Origin: Reticulitermes lucifugus
Taxonomy: Eukaryota; Arthropoda; Insecta; Blattodea; Rhinotermitidae
DNA length: 46,817 bases
Assembly: GCA_026260175.1 (NCBI GenBank)
Contig: JAKCWW010000317.1
Span: forward strand, 71,796-118,612
Direction of reading: 5' to 3'
The translations under genes and the position numbers were made by a program. Shown piece after piece: positions 34,509 to 46,766 of the stretch (position 1 is the first letter of the stretch; each line of letters begins with the position of its first letter). The notes under the pieces are model-generated. The model ran no database searches. It saw only the letters and a list, made by a program, of their open reading frames with translations, and was not told where the DNA came from.

Positions 34509-36761
34509 TTGTATGTGTCTGCATTAGCAAACCATGTAAATATGTGCGGAAATATGAATTATAATTGCAGGATCTTAGATAGTTTCAAGACTCTCACGAC
34601 GCTTAGTCTTGAAAGCACGCAGTGTATGCAAGTAAGTCTTACAATATCACAAATATACACTTTTTTAACACTTTTAGTCGATAACTGTTATTATTATTAT
34701 TAATATATGTTTATGCACTGTAAAGGTTTAGTTTTGTTTAAAAATACCATTTCGTACACTTATTTAGACGTGGTAAACTATATTTAAGAACATATTTACA
34801 TCTCTGAGTTTAAATTCATTCTTTGTACTCGGGCTTGTGTCAAAGTTCTTTGTGTAGATGTAATTTGGACTTTCACGAATTCCTGCGATGTTAGAACGAT
34901 GTTGGAATATATATATATACATATCGAAATGAATATTTTATGCACACCACTGCATTATTCTGTTAGAAACTGTAATTCAAGAGCATCTTTAGGGAAAATA
35001 TTAAACAATAAGGCTGTTGTGAATTTACAGGCATGTAGTTCACTTTTCCCATTTAAGGTCAAATACAGTTTCAGTGTTTGTGCCGATGCATATGTATATG
35101 TGTTTCTTTGTGGTTTGAGTACATGTGTGAATTTAGTATGTAATAATTAGAACATATTTAGACATAATGCCAGAGAAGAGAAAAAATCATTTTGAATTAG
35201 CGTCTGTAGGAATATTTACTGGTATATTGGACCAATGATTGGTTAAAACTGTACTTAAAAAGGAAAACGAATTTTATTTTGGTCTATCAAAACTTGTCTA
35301 GCTGTAATATTGTTACATGCGAAAAAGCAGACGAACACACACCGCAAGGTCAACAGTAACTGACAGGGTGTTCTACGTCACATCTCAACTTGTACGATCT
35401 AATGGTCTACACACGAACAATTAAATTTCCTCTCCGGTTGCATATGGCGGAAAATCCATTCATCATCACACAGTGAAGCGCCTGACCTTTACCTAAATGA
35501 AGCTTATAACCTAGGGGTAAAATAATTTAGGCAAAACGCGTAAGATGCTTTTTGTTTACAAATTCCAGATTTCAAAGAAAATTTAAAATTTTACTTTAAC
35601 ACGTGATTGACCTTGAAGTGGTTTATTGCTATTGGTTAACTCACCTTGCAGGAAATAACACAGGAACACCAAACTTTTATTCATTTTGACTGTGTGAAGA
35701 CTGATGGGTCAATGTCACTCCGGGGTCATCTCATTCTCAAGGTAAAGCCCCGCTGGTGATGATTTCTTTACAGTGCTACTGGCTGCTCCTGAAAAGATAA
35801 AAGGGACAATGAAGTACATCCTTCTTCAGACTGTGGTAGGTGAGAAGACTGCAGGCACAGACCGTAACATTCCGTTTGTTTAAAATCGACCTAAGTGATG
35901 ACGTAACGTTATAGGAATTTTTATGTAGCGGTCTTGTAATTGTGTTCAGGATTTATTATTAGATTTTCACAAAAGCACTTGCTAATACTTCTTACATCGT
36001 GAGAACGTATACGCCGTCCTTCCACATAAACGTTATCTAAATTCCCGTTCCTGTTAGCTGTATCCTCAATTTGCTGTAACCTTCAAAGTCGGCACAAAGG
36101 TTTCCGGAGATGACATGTCAGATATCTTCTCAAATGTTTATGTTGTACAAAGCAACAAAATTCAACAAAGGAGAATACATAGTTTATTATATATCTTAAT
36201 TACCTTTTACTACTCAAGCTGTCTTGTAGTAAAAAGTACTAACTAAATAGGGAAAAGAAAAAGTTGCATAGCCAAAACGTACATGTTTTATGCCCTTCCA
36301 TATGGAGTACGCTGACTCTCTGTTACATTTGAGAAGTGCGCAGTTTGAGATTCGAAGGAAACAACAGCTAATATTATCTCCAGTTACATGGTTACAGGTC
36401 TTATGTATGCCAGTTCTACATCTTTGAAAATCCGTTCCAGTTTACAACAAGTAATTATTCTGTCATGTGACTCGATGCACGATACAATTTGAAGAAGATG
36501 TAGCGTCGTGAAGTAACATACGAACCAATGAGCCAAAATTGGCGGACGTTTCGGTGGTCTAAAAAGGGTTAGCCTTTGGATGAGATGAGAATGCTCTTAT
36601 AGCTTCAAAGAAGTTGGTGTTGTAGCAGTGCCCATGTAATCTTGGTAGACATACTCACTAAAAATTGACATCTTTCACGGCCAATGTGTTGAAAGTAAGC
36701 TAATATAATAAGACGATATATGTACTATAACGTAACATTGAGGCGCCTTCGCGTAACCATT

Positions 36762-36775
36762 GTTGCCGTGGAAAC
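36762..36775 (+). promoter_or_regulatory. X-box-like sequence (possible RFX site)
   Basis: GTTGCCGTGGAAAC fits the RFX X-box pattern GTTGCC-NN-GGAAAC with the standard two-base spacer. No adjacent gene start is visible, so this is a candidate only. Confidence 0.25.
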
Positions 36776-37099
36776 GCAATAATTATTACATATTCCGATG
36801 TGTGTTTGTAGCCTTAGTTATCCAGCATGCAAAGCGCATGCGCCATATTATATTGTCATCTGTGGCCTGTCCGGATCTATCAAATTTTTCCACATGATCT
36901 CATAAAAGGCACGATTTTTGGAAAGAAGTTTCGAACATAAACTGTGTGTTTTGATTTTCTCTGCAACTTTTGTCTGAAACATTTCTCATTCCAAGACGAA
37001 TTCAGCGAGACATTATCATAAATATGTATAGGTCGTCATGTAAAGTACCCGTTATTCTTGTCAGAAGTTAATGAATCTTGAATTTTCTCGACATAGGTT

Positions 37100-37195
37100 C
37101 GAAGAATACTCAAAACAAATTTCATGAAAATCTGCCCAGTGGAAGCCGGGTTGTTCCATGCGGACGGACTGACAGACAGGCAGATAGACTGACAT
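37100..37195 (+). repeat. Probable dispersed-repeat tail with GACAGACAG run
   Basis: AAATTTCATGAAAATCTGCC followed by GGACGGACTGACAGACAGGC resembles a frequent metazoan repeat end (a phrase like 'TTCATGAAAATCGG...' followed by a GACA-rich run). Recognition is from memory and weak. Confidence 0.3.
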
Positions 37196-40040
37196 GACGA
37201 AGTCAATAGTCCCTTTTCGTAATTTCGCGAAAGCGCCTAAAAATGAGTCGCAATACTTTGAATGTTAGATAAGATGTAACTGTTTGGTTTGGGAACCCTA
37301 TTGATTCAGTTAAACAGAAATTGTCCTACCTTGTTTCAGAAATTCAGGCTGAAGGAATCGTTTTGACAATATTCATGAACCTAAATCACTAGATTTGGTG
37401 TTCAAATGGTCGGCACTGCAGGGATTAAAGACATTCGATTTTACTGGGTAATTAGGGACAAAATAAGGGGCATCTTATTAGCATTTGGTAATATTTTAGT
37501 GTTAGTGTAAAGAGATATAACAGTTTTACTGGTTGTAATGTTACTTGAATTTCAGAAATGTCACGTGATCCAAATATGACAACCATTTTCTGTTAGAATT
37601 ATCATATCTCAACGACATTGCGTGCGTGACTAACTTTATGTATTTTAAATAGATTCGAACTACAGAACGAATCTCACGATATTACAATGATTTCCGTGGA
37701 CAGATTTCAACATGAAATTTAATCGTGTTTTCTTCTTACTACCTTCTGAGAAAAAAATATGATATATATACAGATATGTAGTCCGTTATTTTTATTTCAG
37801 AATTCTTAGAAAATAATTCAATTCTGAAGATATTAAGTTTGATCTACAGAATCAATGCACGACTTATTTGCTGCTGGATTCCATTACAAGTAGGTACAGT
37901 TTATTTTGTTTGAAATTGCAATATAACAATAAAGTGATTCTTATGCGTGTTTGTTAGGTATAACAGTAAAACATCGCCTAAACAACACTGAAAACGCAGT
38001 TGCATGTCCCTAGGCCGTTTAATATGAAGAGGCCGATTCATTTTAATTATGTTGAAACATAACATTCTCTCTTTGTATCTCAAGCACAATATGAACGTGA
38101 CGTCACGCAAAATGTCTCCCATATCGTGTCACGAAGTACTTGTTAGCCAAGAAGCTGTCTCTGTTTTTCTTTCCCCGTCACCTAAAACGTATGACATAAT
38201 TTATGAAGCGACCTTTTTTATTACGTTCATACATTAAAACTGGCGAAATTTGAAGTCATTAAGCAAATGTATGTATTCTGAAAAACGTTCAAGTTAGGTA
38301 CTAACAATTTGTTAATATCGTATCGTACTTTAATGAAAGAGAAAATAAGTTAGGGCGACTAAATTTGCCAAGGGAAATATTTAAAGAAGAGAGAAATAAA
38401 AGAAGTCGGAAATGAAAAACACACACTGCGGAAGTTTCTTCATTTACGCCACTCATTTATTATCTGATGTAATAGAAGACAGCCCGTTCTTTTCTTAAAA
38501 GATTAGCAGTTAGTAAAAAACCACCATCAATGGCATCTATATTTATTGTGTAACAATAGATCCTTATCAAGGAGCAACACGTTTCGGTCCTACCGGACCA
38601 CCATGAGGTTATGTATATAAATATAATTGTGTCTCGTGGCGGTCTTTATTAATTATTGATAATTTATTATGGTTACAGTATTGGTCAGTGTCTGACTTTG
38701 TTAAATGCGAATGAAATTTAGGGTTCCAAAACATGCTGGAATATTTTGACCAATTGCGCGACAATTTTCTTCTGAAGAAGCACTTCGCTTCACGAAATTA
38801 GTTTCAGGGTTCTTACAAATAAGTACCATGTAAAGGGATCAATTGGTAAGATAAATGATTAGAAGAGGTAATAAGATTACAGCTGATCTTAACAAGAGAT
38901 TGTGAGGATATAAAATGGGTTGAAAGTAATAAAACTATAGGCCTATATAAAAAGTACTCATTACGTATTTTCTTACATTTTCACTCACTTCTCCTTAGTC
39001 TTATATTTTCACATAGTATTTTCTGCCCGGACACCTGCAATACGAGTTATGTCAAAATACAAAATCGTGATTCACAAGAATGCAAAATGAAGGAAACGGT
39101 GACAAATTTGTTTGGTTTAATTTGACTGTTCACAATGACCTTAACTAAGAAGAAAATAATTATTTAAGAAAGCTAACCAAAGCTGCTGTTTATTCAGCTG
39201 GTCAAAAAATTCCTCTTTATATCAGAGCCCAAAATTTCTTCATTATCATCATAAAAGCTTGGATCTGTCCTCTGAACTGAGTAAGTAAAATAAAATTTAT
39301 AATTTAAAGATCAATTTTAATATCATCCTATCTTCTACTTTCCAGTTGCAGTACTGCTTTACTCTCACTTTATCGTACATAGATACTGTAATATCAGTAA
39401 GAGTAATTAAACAACCTGTAAACAACTTGAGTCGTCTGCTATCTAATTTCTTGTTTTGTCGTTAGGAGGTTGCATTGCTGAATGCAGTCTTCTCTTCAGT
39501 GTTACACCTAGTAACTAGGCGTACCACATATCTGCAGGTCTTGCCGGGTTGCATAAATACTCATTTATTCCATGTTTGCTATGGTCACAAAAATACACCG
39601 CCAGACTTTCCACCAACAATAATTACGTGATCTTTATCCTTTCATTTGTAACGTACGAAGCAATAAGCAGTAATAAGCAGTCCCATTCTTTCCCAAATGA
39701 AACTTGAATGTTATACAAAATAGTGTTACAAAGAACAGAATACATTTATTATTAGAGTCTATTGATACATTTCCAAGGAATGCGTCTGCTAACATCGCAG
39801 TTTACCTGTATACATCCCTAGTATTCATCCTATTTTATTAAATTATATGTTCTGTATAATAAATGGTCACTATCTCTGTTTTGATTTTACAGTATTTCTT
39901 CTTCGTTCTGCACCAATTTTTACGTTTTATGTTCACATTTACGTAAGAAATAGTGTAAAATCAGATGAAAAATCCTTGGTATTTTATCATTTGTATTCGT
40001 GTACCACAGGTCATTGCATTTTTTTCAGACGGGAGTAAGG

Positions 40041-40344
40041 TAGGCCTAGGCCTCGCCATGGCTGAGGCGGTTAGTCGCCGGCCTCTAACCGCGGAGGCCC
40101 GGGTTCGATCCCGGGTCGGTCTATGTGGGATTTGTGGTGGACTAAGTGGCGCTGGGACACGTTTTTCCCCCGAGTACTGCGGGTTTCCTCTGCCAGTTTC
40201 ATTCCACCGGTGCTCCATTACATGGAAAAACGGGAAAAAAACTAATTGTCTCCATCACGGGGTTGCACAATAAGCCTCAAGGCTGCGGTGCGTCCGCAGC
40301 ATCTGCTGCGGGGCTCTTCACCACAAAAAAAAATATAGGCTTAG
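40041..40344 (+). mobile_element. SINE family S1, full-length copy
   Basis: The element spans about 40049-40334. The head carries an A box (TGGCTGAGGCGG) and a perfect-looking B box in GGGTTCGATCCCGGG at about 40101. The body is GGGATTTGTGGTGGACTAAG ... CATTCCACCGGTGCTCCATT, and the end is CATCTGCTGCGGGGCTCTTC plus A9. Possible short target-site duplication TAGGCCTAG (40041) / TAGGCTTAG (40336). Open frames over it are spurious. Confidence 0.85.
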
Positions 40345-41272
40345 AAGGGAAAAGAAAGCATCAATAACTAACAATTTTCATGCACCCATTTGGTTTGTCC
40401 TTTTTCCGGTAGGAAGCAAATTAGTTTTATTTATAGCTACAGTAATTATATTTTGAAGCAAAGCCAGTCTCATGTTCCATTGTGAGTACGGAAATACACG
40501 TTAAAAAGTTCAACTTGGATTTTCGAAATGATTGATTAGAGAGTACTGATTATTGTCATTTGTAACGCAATGCATTTGAACACTCCCTTATTATTTAAAT
40601 GACTGTTATTTTAAAACTGTTTCATAAATTGTACTTAATAGTTTCATTCTTCAAAACTACCATGTTCGATTTTATTTTAAATGCACTCTCTTTTAAACTC
40701 AAAGTACGTGAGGCATACTGGTCCAAGATTTCTTTAATCTGTAACGATAATTATGCAGATGATGGAGAATTTATATAATGCTGTTTAATCGTTATCGTAT
40801 TCAAAAAGCAGCGTCATTAGAGTCTATCCCAAGCCAGTTGAATCCATTCCAAACTTTTTCTTATTTATGCAAGATTTACTTTTTGTATTATCCTTCTATC
40901 TACGCCCAAGATAAGAACAATGTTAACCTTCTCAGAAGAATATTAATGCACCTTATATCCTTACAGAAATTGCTGTTAGATGCAACAGGACAAATTCTAA
41001 TCCAGCGGATTTAGTTTGCAAAACGAGACGGTCACGTTTATATGTAAATGTCAAAATATTTTTAGAATTACAATATATTACTTTTATGTATAGAGCTTGA
41101 TAGTATAAATAATTCGTTGGGGTCGTACATGTTTGCTATATTGATTTATGATGGGTCGAGCACAAATTTTGTAAAAAAAGTACCTCTGTATAAACCAGAA
41201 GCAGTGTTGTGTGTGGGAAATCAAAACTAAGTTGCGAAATAGCGTGTTGGCTGGTCTACACAGACAATTTAA
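40345..41272. other. Non-coding stretch with a possible LINE relic
   Basis: The plus frame at 40778-41014 contains SQLNPFQTFSYLCKIYFLYY, which loosely resembles the same insect repeat peptide family as 25166-25471 (xQLNPVHTxxSHxLKIHxNI). Otherwise AT-rich and empty. Confidence 0.35.
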
Positions 41273-41590
41273 TTAGTTCCATAGCCATGAACAGGCAGTT
41301 AACTTATCTCCTTTACTTTTAAATTTAAAGTCATCTGTACTTATTTCTGAACCTAAAACCAAAGTACTTTTTTTAGTTCCTTCACAATTCAATCCTGCTT
41401 CCTTGGATCTTAAAAAGGACTCGACGTCCATACTGTGCGGGGTGATAGAAATAAGAGTTGTACGATCGATAAGCACAATACGACTGTGAATGGCTGAATT
41501 TACTAGAAATAACACAAAAGGTATTATTTTAGGGAGGCCAAAACTGTTTAAACGATAAAAATTCCTTCTTAAAAAGAAAATCCCTCTCAT
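41273..41590 (-). CDS. Unassigned open stretch, possible exon
   Basis: The minus frame reads LVNSAIHSRIVLIDRTTLIS, then PHSMDVESFLRSKEAGLNCE and KKSTLVLGSEISTDDFKFK. It has more protein-like composition than the other open stretches nearby. A good acceptor (TTTTGTGTTATTTCTAG) precedes it at about 41505, and a donor-like A|GTAAAG lies after DDFKFK at about 41312, leaving one base. That phase would fit the preferred acceptor at 21071, but the distance is 20 kb and the protein has no resemblance I recognise. It could also be a transposon relic. Confidence 0.2.
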   Translation of the reverse strand: MRGIFFLRRNFYRLNSFGLPKIIPFVLFLVNSAIHSRIVLIDRTTLISITPHSMDVESFLRSKEAGLNCEGTKKSTLVLGSEISTDDFKFKSKGDKLTACSWLWN

Positions 41591-42664
41591 TGGATATGAT
41601 TCATTTGTATTTTATTTAACTGTGCTCTTTGAAATGTATATATTAGCCTTTGTTCAGTGGGAAGGTGATCACGGTTAATTGTAGAGAAGACCATTCGTAT
41701 GGAGAGACTGAGAAAAACCACAGACGCTCTTACCAGGCCTAGACAGTCATGTGAACGACACTGGACCTTATTGTGGTTGGTTGAGTCCTAGATTACTTAG
41801 GGATTCCTTAAACATTCTTTCCAATTCATAATTCACTGCCATTCTCCCATTTAACAAATCATACATGATCTATGAAAATGCGGAAGTGTAATTAAATGAA
41901 AAAGCCTGAGGTACATATAACCTAGAGTTCACATGAGGTACATATCATACACTGTCAAACACCGGTAGAAAGGGCCTGAAGAAACCTCTTCAGAACTTGG
42001 GTTTGCACAACTTTCTCTGTACACTGAATAAAGAATGTTTGTTTAAAATGAGTCTAGTCCTTTCAGTCTTTAAGATCAAAGGACAAATCAAGTGAAAAAG
42101 ATTCAGGAAAGATTCAATGTACGCGGCGAAAGAATATGGCAGTGGTAATGGCCACTAGGAGCGTCCATGTTTCAGATCTCTTGCTTGAGGCATGTGGTAG
42201 TTCGGCAGAGACTTGAAATGGCGCCCTCTTCACTATATGTCAGCCAGTTTGACGTTGGGCCAGCTATTGGGGTTTTAGAGACATGTGGTTAAAGTTTTCT
42301 ATGCTGGCTTTCCGAAATAATTACTGCAAGCTAATAATGTCAAAAGCAGATTGCAGGACACTAATGAGTTTTGGTCACAGTTCGTGCCTACGTACAGTGA
42401 TAATGTCTTGTGCTCATCGAATTGACTCTTATTTGTCGCTGCGGATTGCCGATAAAGGAACTATGTCATTGCAGAAGCTTTTCTTTCTGAACCACATATT
42501 CGTGGCACACTGACGTACAGAGCTTGTTGGCGAAAGAGGGAGAGTTTTATGAGGGTCATAATAATAAAGCTAAGGACAACTTGGTGTTATTATACAGTAC
42601 ACACATCCGGAGAGATTGTGAAAGTAGGAAAATGCCGCAGTGTGGCTGCTAGAAATAATGGTGT
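41591..42664. other. Non-coding stretch
   Basis: I see no gene or repeat that can be supported here. Confidence 0.5.
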
Positions 42665-43515
42665 AACGAGTGTTTAACTGAAAGCCTTAACTAACCAACC
42701 GAAGTGCTAGCTAAGTAAATTCGTAGTCAAGTAAGTATCAAAGTAACTATTTCTGTTGGTAGCAAACTAAATAATCAGTTATACAAATTTCGGAACTATT
42801 TGACAGAAGTCCGTAAATTTTTACAAGGATATTGTGAGGAATTTAAACTTTATGTTACACATAATGTTCCGAAGGCAGTTTTGCTTCTGGCTTCACAAAA
42901 TTGGAGGGACCTAATTTGCTGGTTTTTTTAAATAAACTCTTAATCCCTGGAACAGACGAAGTACTTCCTCTTTACTGGATGACTCAACTTCTGAAACGTT
43001 TTAGTACAACTCTCTTAAAATAAAATAAGTAAATAATTAGGGCCGTGCCATGGTTCAGGCGGTTAGTCGCCGGCCTCTCACCGCGGAGGGCTGGGTTCGA
43101 TTCCGGATCAGTCCATGCGGGATTTGTGGTGGACAAATTGGCACTGTGACAGGTTTTTCTCCGAGTACTTCGGTTTTCCCCTGTCAGTTTCATTCCACCG
43201 GTGCTCCATTACTTGGAAAAACGAAAAAAAAACTTATCATCTTCATCACAGGGTTGCACAATAAGGCTGCTGCGGTGCTTCTGCTGCGGGGCCCCTCACC
43301 ACAAAAAAGTAAATAATTAATTTATTCACTAGCTACTTAAGCGACTAACAGGTCAAATAATTATTGGCAAAGTAGTTAAGCAGTTAACTATTTAGAGAAC
43401 TATAAGAGCATACCTACTTGGCACAGGAGACAAAGAAATCACTTACAAATATGCTAAGCAAATAACGAGTTATTTTGACAAAAAAACTAGTGAAGTAACT
43501 ACATATCTAACGTAA
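42665..43515. repeat. Degenerate short-period repeat, split by a SINE
   Basis: Imperfect units like TAACTAACCAACCGAAG, GTAAGTATCAAAGTAACT and TAGTTAAGCAGTTAACT fill much of 42665-42780 and 43310-43515, with the same texture as the intron repeat at 12890-13215. The S1 element at 43040-43306 sits between the two halves. Confidence 0.4.
43027..43319 (+). mobile_element. SINE family S1, near full-length copy with exact target-site duplication
   Basis: AAGTAAATAATTA (13 bases) at 43027-43039 and 43307-43319 flanks the element 43040-43306. The head has A box TGGTTCAGGCGG and B box GGGTTCGATTCC. The tail is CTTCTGCTGCGGGGCCCCTC and an A run. A short deletion relative to the 40049 copy removes part of the tail region (CGTCCGCAGCAT). 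Confidence 0.9.
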
Positions 43516-43613
43516 TCTCTGGTAATAGACTCTGGAATTTCAGCATTGCTGAAAATGAAGACTACTGCTGGCAATATTTTCAAGCACATAAACATTTAGG
43601 GAATATTAAAACT

Positions 43614-43871
43614 GATATTAGGGACACATAGTGGCCGCCCGGTCTAAATCGTGGGTCTGCGGCCGCTCGCTTGCTGAGATTACGGGTTCGCATCCCGCCG
43701 GGGGGATAGATATCTGTCTCTTGTGATTGTAGAGGTCACTGTGTGGGCTTATCACTCGTCCAGAGGAGTCCTATCGAATGTGGTGTGTCTAACTGAGTGT
43801 GAACGTGAAGCCTCGATAATGAGGAGGCCCTGGACTACTATGGGCTGTTGTGCTATGGGGGATATTAAGGA
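43614..43871 (+). mobile_element. SINE family S2, copy with target-site duplication
   Basis: GATATTAGGGA at 43614-43624 and GATATTAAGGA at 43861-43871 (one mismatch) flank 43625-43860. The head has a B box in ACGGGTTCGCATCCCGCC and a GTGGCCGCCCGG start. The 3' half contains GTGAAGCCTCGATAATGAGG, which recurs in reverse at the window's right edge. No poly-A tail is evident. Confidence 0.75.
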
Positions 43872-44329
43872 AATTGTTATAGGGATATAAAGGGATTTCC
43901 CTGACTCAGAACAGTTATCAGACGCTACCTTTAATGTTACCGGTATGTAGGTTGAGGGTCCTATCAGAATGAATTAATTATTAGGCCATAAATATTACGG
44001 AGGCATTTATGACAATTCAAGTTACTGTCCGGATATTCGCCTCGGGAGTCTGAGAAGAACTAAGAAAAGCTCAATGAAGATCGCTGATAACCTAATACAC
44101 CTCTAGATCGTCTCCTGTAACGCATTATGCTGGGTAATAACACATAAAATATAAAAGACCAGTTTAACATTTTAATTTATTTTCATTCCCAGTTAGAGCT
44201 CTTATTATAACTTACTATAACTCTCTCTATATAAAAATTTGCACAATTAAACTCAAAAGTTTATCCACTGGCCATATTTGTCTGTACAAGAAAAGAAAAA
44301 TATTTTATGCACCATTTATAATGCCTCAG
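43872..44329. other. Non-coding stretch
   Basis: AT-rich with no supported feature. Confidence 0.5.
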
Positions 44330-44420
44330 CATGTCGTATGAACCGAAGTGACTGGATAAGGTCTGGGTGGACCGAGCTTAATTCCCGGCAGGACTGGAGT
44401 AATTCTTTTCGCTACCAAGT
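44330..44420 (+). repeat. Possible tRNA-derived SINE head
   Basis: GAGCTTAATTCCCGGCAGG resembles a decayed B box with the usual CCGGC-GGG follow-on. An A-box candidate upstream (about GAAGTGACTGGATAAGG) is weak. No second copy is seen in the window. Confidence 0.3.
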
Positions 44421-46239
44421 CCAGATCTGCTCTGACACCCACACAGCCTCTTTCTAAAGGGTAGCAAGGACACTTTCGTCGGGGTTAACACGATGACAGC
44501 TCGAATCTGATCATGCAATTCTCTACAGTCCTACAAGCTTCCGTGACATGTGATGAACATTTTAATTCTCATCCCAACATGTAACATTTATCTTATGTAA
44601 TTTCTGGGTATTTTGAATGGAAAAGCATGATAATCCAAATTTCTTTGTTTATTTAGATACCCTGTATCACTTTTACCGTGTGCTTAGTGCTGAATATTTC
44701 GGAACATTTTAAATGGGAGACATGGACTAAGTTCGGAAGAGTGTAAGGGGAAGTATTGTGGTGTATTAGAGTATGCCAGACCGTCCCCACCATTTGATGG
44801 CATTCCGAAGCAGTTCAGCTAATTTTACATTTTTATAATCTTCTTTTATACGTAACGTTTTAACAGTATCTTCCCATATACAACTATTCCTAACTGTTTA
44901 TTTCCACTACGCTTTCTGTAAGAATTACCGTTAACTCTATGTTTCTTATTTACCCATATGCAGGTCCCATCCATTCGCTTCGAAACCCTCCATTTAAATA
45001 TGCGTATTAAGTCTGCTTACATTTACAAGCGTTGAATTTAAATACAAGGACACTACACATCATATTTTCGCTTAATGTTGTACTTATACTTCAGGCTTTG
45101 AAGTTAAAGCTTTCAGCTGGATACATTCATAAAATCTTGATGGATACGACCTGCAAACTTTGCTGAAGTATTGGTAAAGAAGTAGCATTTAGCTTTCTAG
45201 GAATTGCGTCGTAGTTCGTCATGTCAAGGCTACGGAAGTTATTTCAAGACCGTATTGCTGTTTCTTCTTGCTGTCAAGGTCTGAGTCAAAGACCTGTTTC
45301 TAGGCTAAATTGATCACTTCGTCGTACGTGGGCGACCAAATTCCTGTTTACATGTTGGTTTATCAATTACACCTTGTCGTAATAGGTGACTAGTCGGACG
45401 TATAAGGAGCACGTGATGGTTACGTCACTTCTTATAAGTTTCAGTGTCTTTTACGATATTAGTTACTTTCCTGATTACGACTTTGGAAGATACGGAAAAT
45501 TAAATTATTAAAATGTTCAGGATACGTGTGTTATTGTGCAGTGAAAATGTGCTCCGTCTCATTTAAATTCCCAAAATAGTAAAAGCAAAGTAAAAGACAT
45601 AATCTACATGTTCTCATTATGAGTGCAGAATACGGCTTCTTACTCTGATTAAAATACACAAATTACCTGAAAAAACAGTCCGCAGGAAACTACTTGGACA
45701 CATACAATGAAGTGGGTCGTTTAAAGATTCTTGTATACGGGACATGCTCTTGCTAAGATAGCGAAATGGAGTTTACAGTGGACGGGACATGTAGCTCTGT
45801 AGGGGGAGACAATAAATATGGGGCATATTTTGATTTAGGAATCAATTTTAAAGCGACTGCTTTGAAGGAAGGCAAGGGGTTGAGGCCTAAAACTTATCTT
45901 GTCTTTGTAGGTTGTAAAGAGGGAATTTACATGGAAGTGGATGCTTCTGTCCATTGGCGAGCTCTGGTTGGTTGGTGCGACATTTAACCTTCGGGAATAT
46001 CACTTGAGCCAGTTACTCTTTAATAACAACCTCAAACACAGTTGTTATATTCGTATATTCGTTTTCATTACAAATGTCTGATTTGGTGATATTTCTTCCA
46101 AAAGTACCTGGTAAAAGGTTAAAGAAAAGTAGTTTGTGTGTACGTCGTGAAGGCGTATTGAGGGAGTGGAGGTATATATAAACACATTTTTATCCGCAGC
46201 ACTAGATGGAAGTGAGTGGTCAGCTTCACGACCCGGCCG
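44421..46239. other. Non-coding stretch
   Basis: The plus frame at 45766-45987 starts with ATG but matches nothing I recognise. The rest is AT-rich. Confidence 0.45.
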
Positions 46240-46370
46240 AGTTACTCCCATTAAACATGAGGCTGTTTGGGCCCCAGAGCCGTTCTGGACATTTTGGTGA
46301 AGAGAAAAATTTCTTACCCTTATTGGCAGTCGAACCCCGGATTTTCTTTCGCAAGGCCTAGCCTTCATTA
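46240..46370 (-). mobile_element. SINE family S4, copy 2
   Basis: The minus strand has CCGGGGTTCGACTGCC (B box) followed by GTCCAGAACGGCTCTGGGG and AACAGCCTCATGTTTAATGG, matching copy 1 at 22893-23035. Both are in the same orientation and substantially diverged. Confidence 0.55.
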
Positions 46371-46510
46371 GCCTATAAATACAGTTAGAACAAAACAGTA
46401 TGTGCCCATATATTATTCCTGTGAGTTTTAAACCTACTTGTCGACAGCATGTATTTTCACCAACTCGTACACAAAATTAAAATGTGTATAGAAAACGTCA
46501 CAAGAGTCTC

Positions 46511-46753
46511 GACATGTTTCGTGTGCTAAACACACCATCTTCAGGGAAATAAAATGAACACTTAAAATTACACAAGCCCAGTTATTAAAATTGTTAAAAC
46601 ACCACTTTATGACACAGCATATTGAGCCATTATCTCAGTTGTTTCTCTCAATATATTGCGTCATAAATTGGTGTTTTAACAATTTTAATAACTGGGCTTG
46701 TGTGCTTTCAAGTGTTCAGTGTTCAGTGTGTTCCCCTGAAGATTGTGTGTTTT
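46511..46753. mobile_element. Fold-back element, copy F, with 57-base near-perfect arms
   Basis: Core arms 46570-46626 and 46647-46703 pair almost perfectly over 57 bases around a 20-base loop. Pairing resumes outward: GAACACTT / AAGTGTTC and ATCTTCAGGG / CCCCTGAAGAT. The left outer part carries the stem motif CTGAAGATGG...GCACACGAAAC on the minus strand. The right outer end is cut near 46755 by the S2 fragment, so this insertion predates the SINE. Confidence 0.8.
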
Positions 46754-46766
46754 ATTTTCCAATGGC

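Larger units (their letters stand above)
34509..40040. other. Non-coding stretch with minor repeat relics
   Basis: AT-rich. It contains (TTA)n near 34688-34702, (AT)n near 34908-34918, GAAACGT-like cores at about 36548 and 38578-38614, an X-box-like site at 36762-36775, and a dispersed-repeat-like segment at about 37100-37195. No exon is recognisable. Confidence 0.5.

Noticed and set aside
40054-40125. Possible functional tRNA gene
   Set aside because: A and B boxes are present but no acceptor stem or clean cloverleaf forms, and the sequence continues into a repeated SINE body.
39961-40367. Several open frames on both strands
   Set aside because: All fall in the S1 SINE at 40049-40334.
45766-45987. 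73-codon ATG-initiated plus-strand frame
   Set aside because: No motif, no neighbouring exon and no family resemblance; length is within chance.
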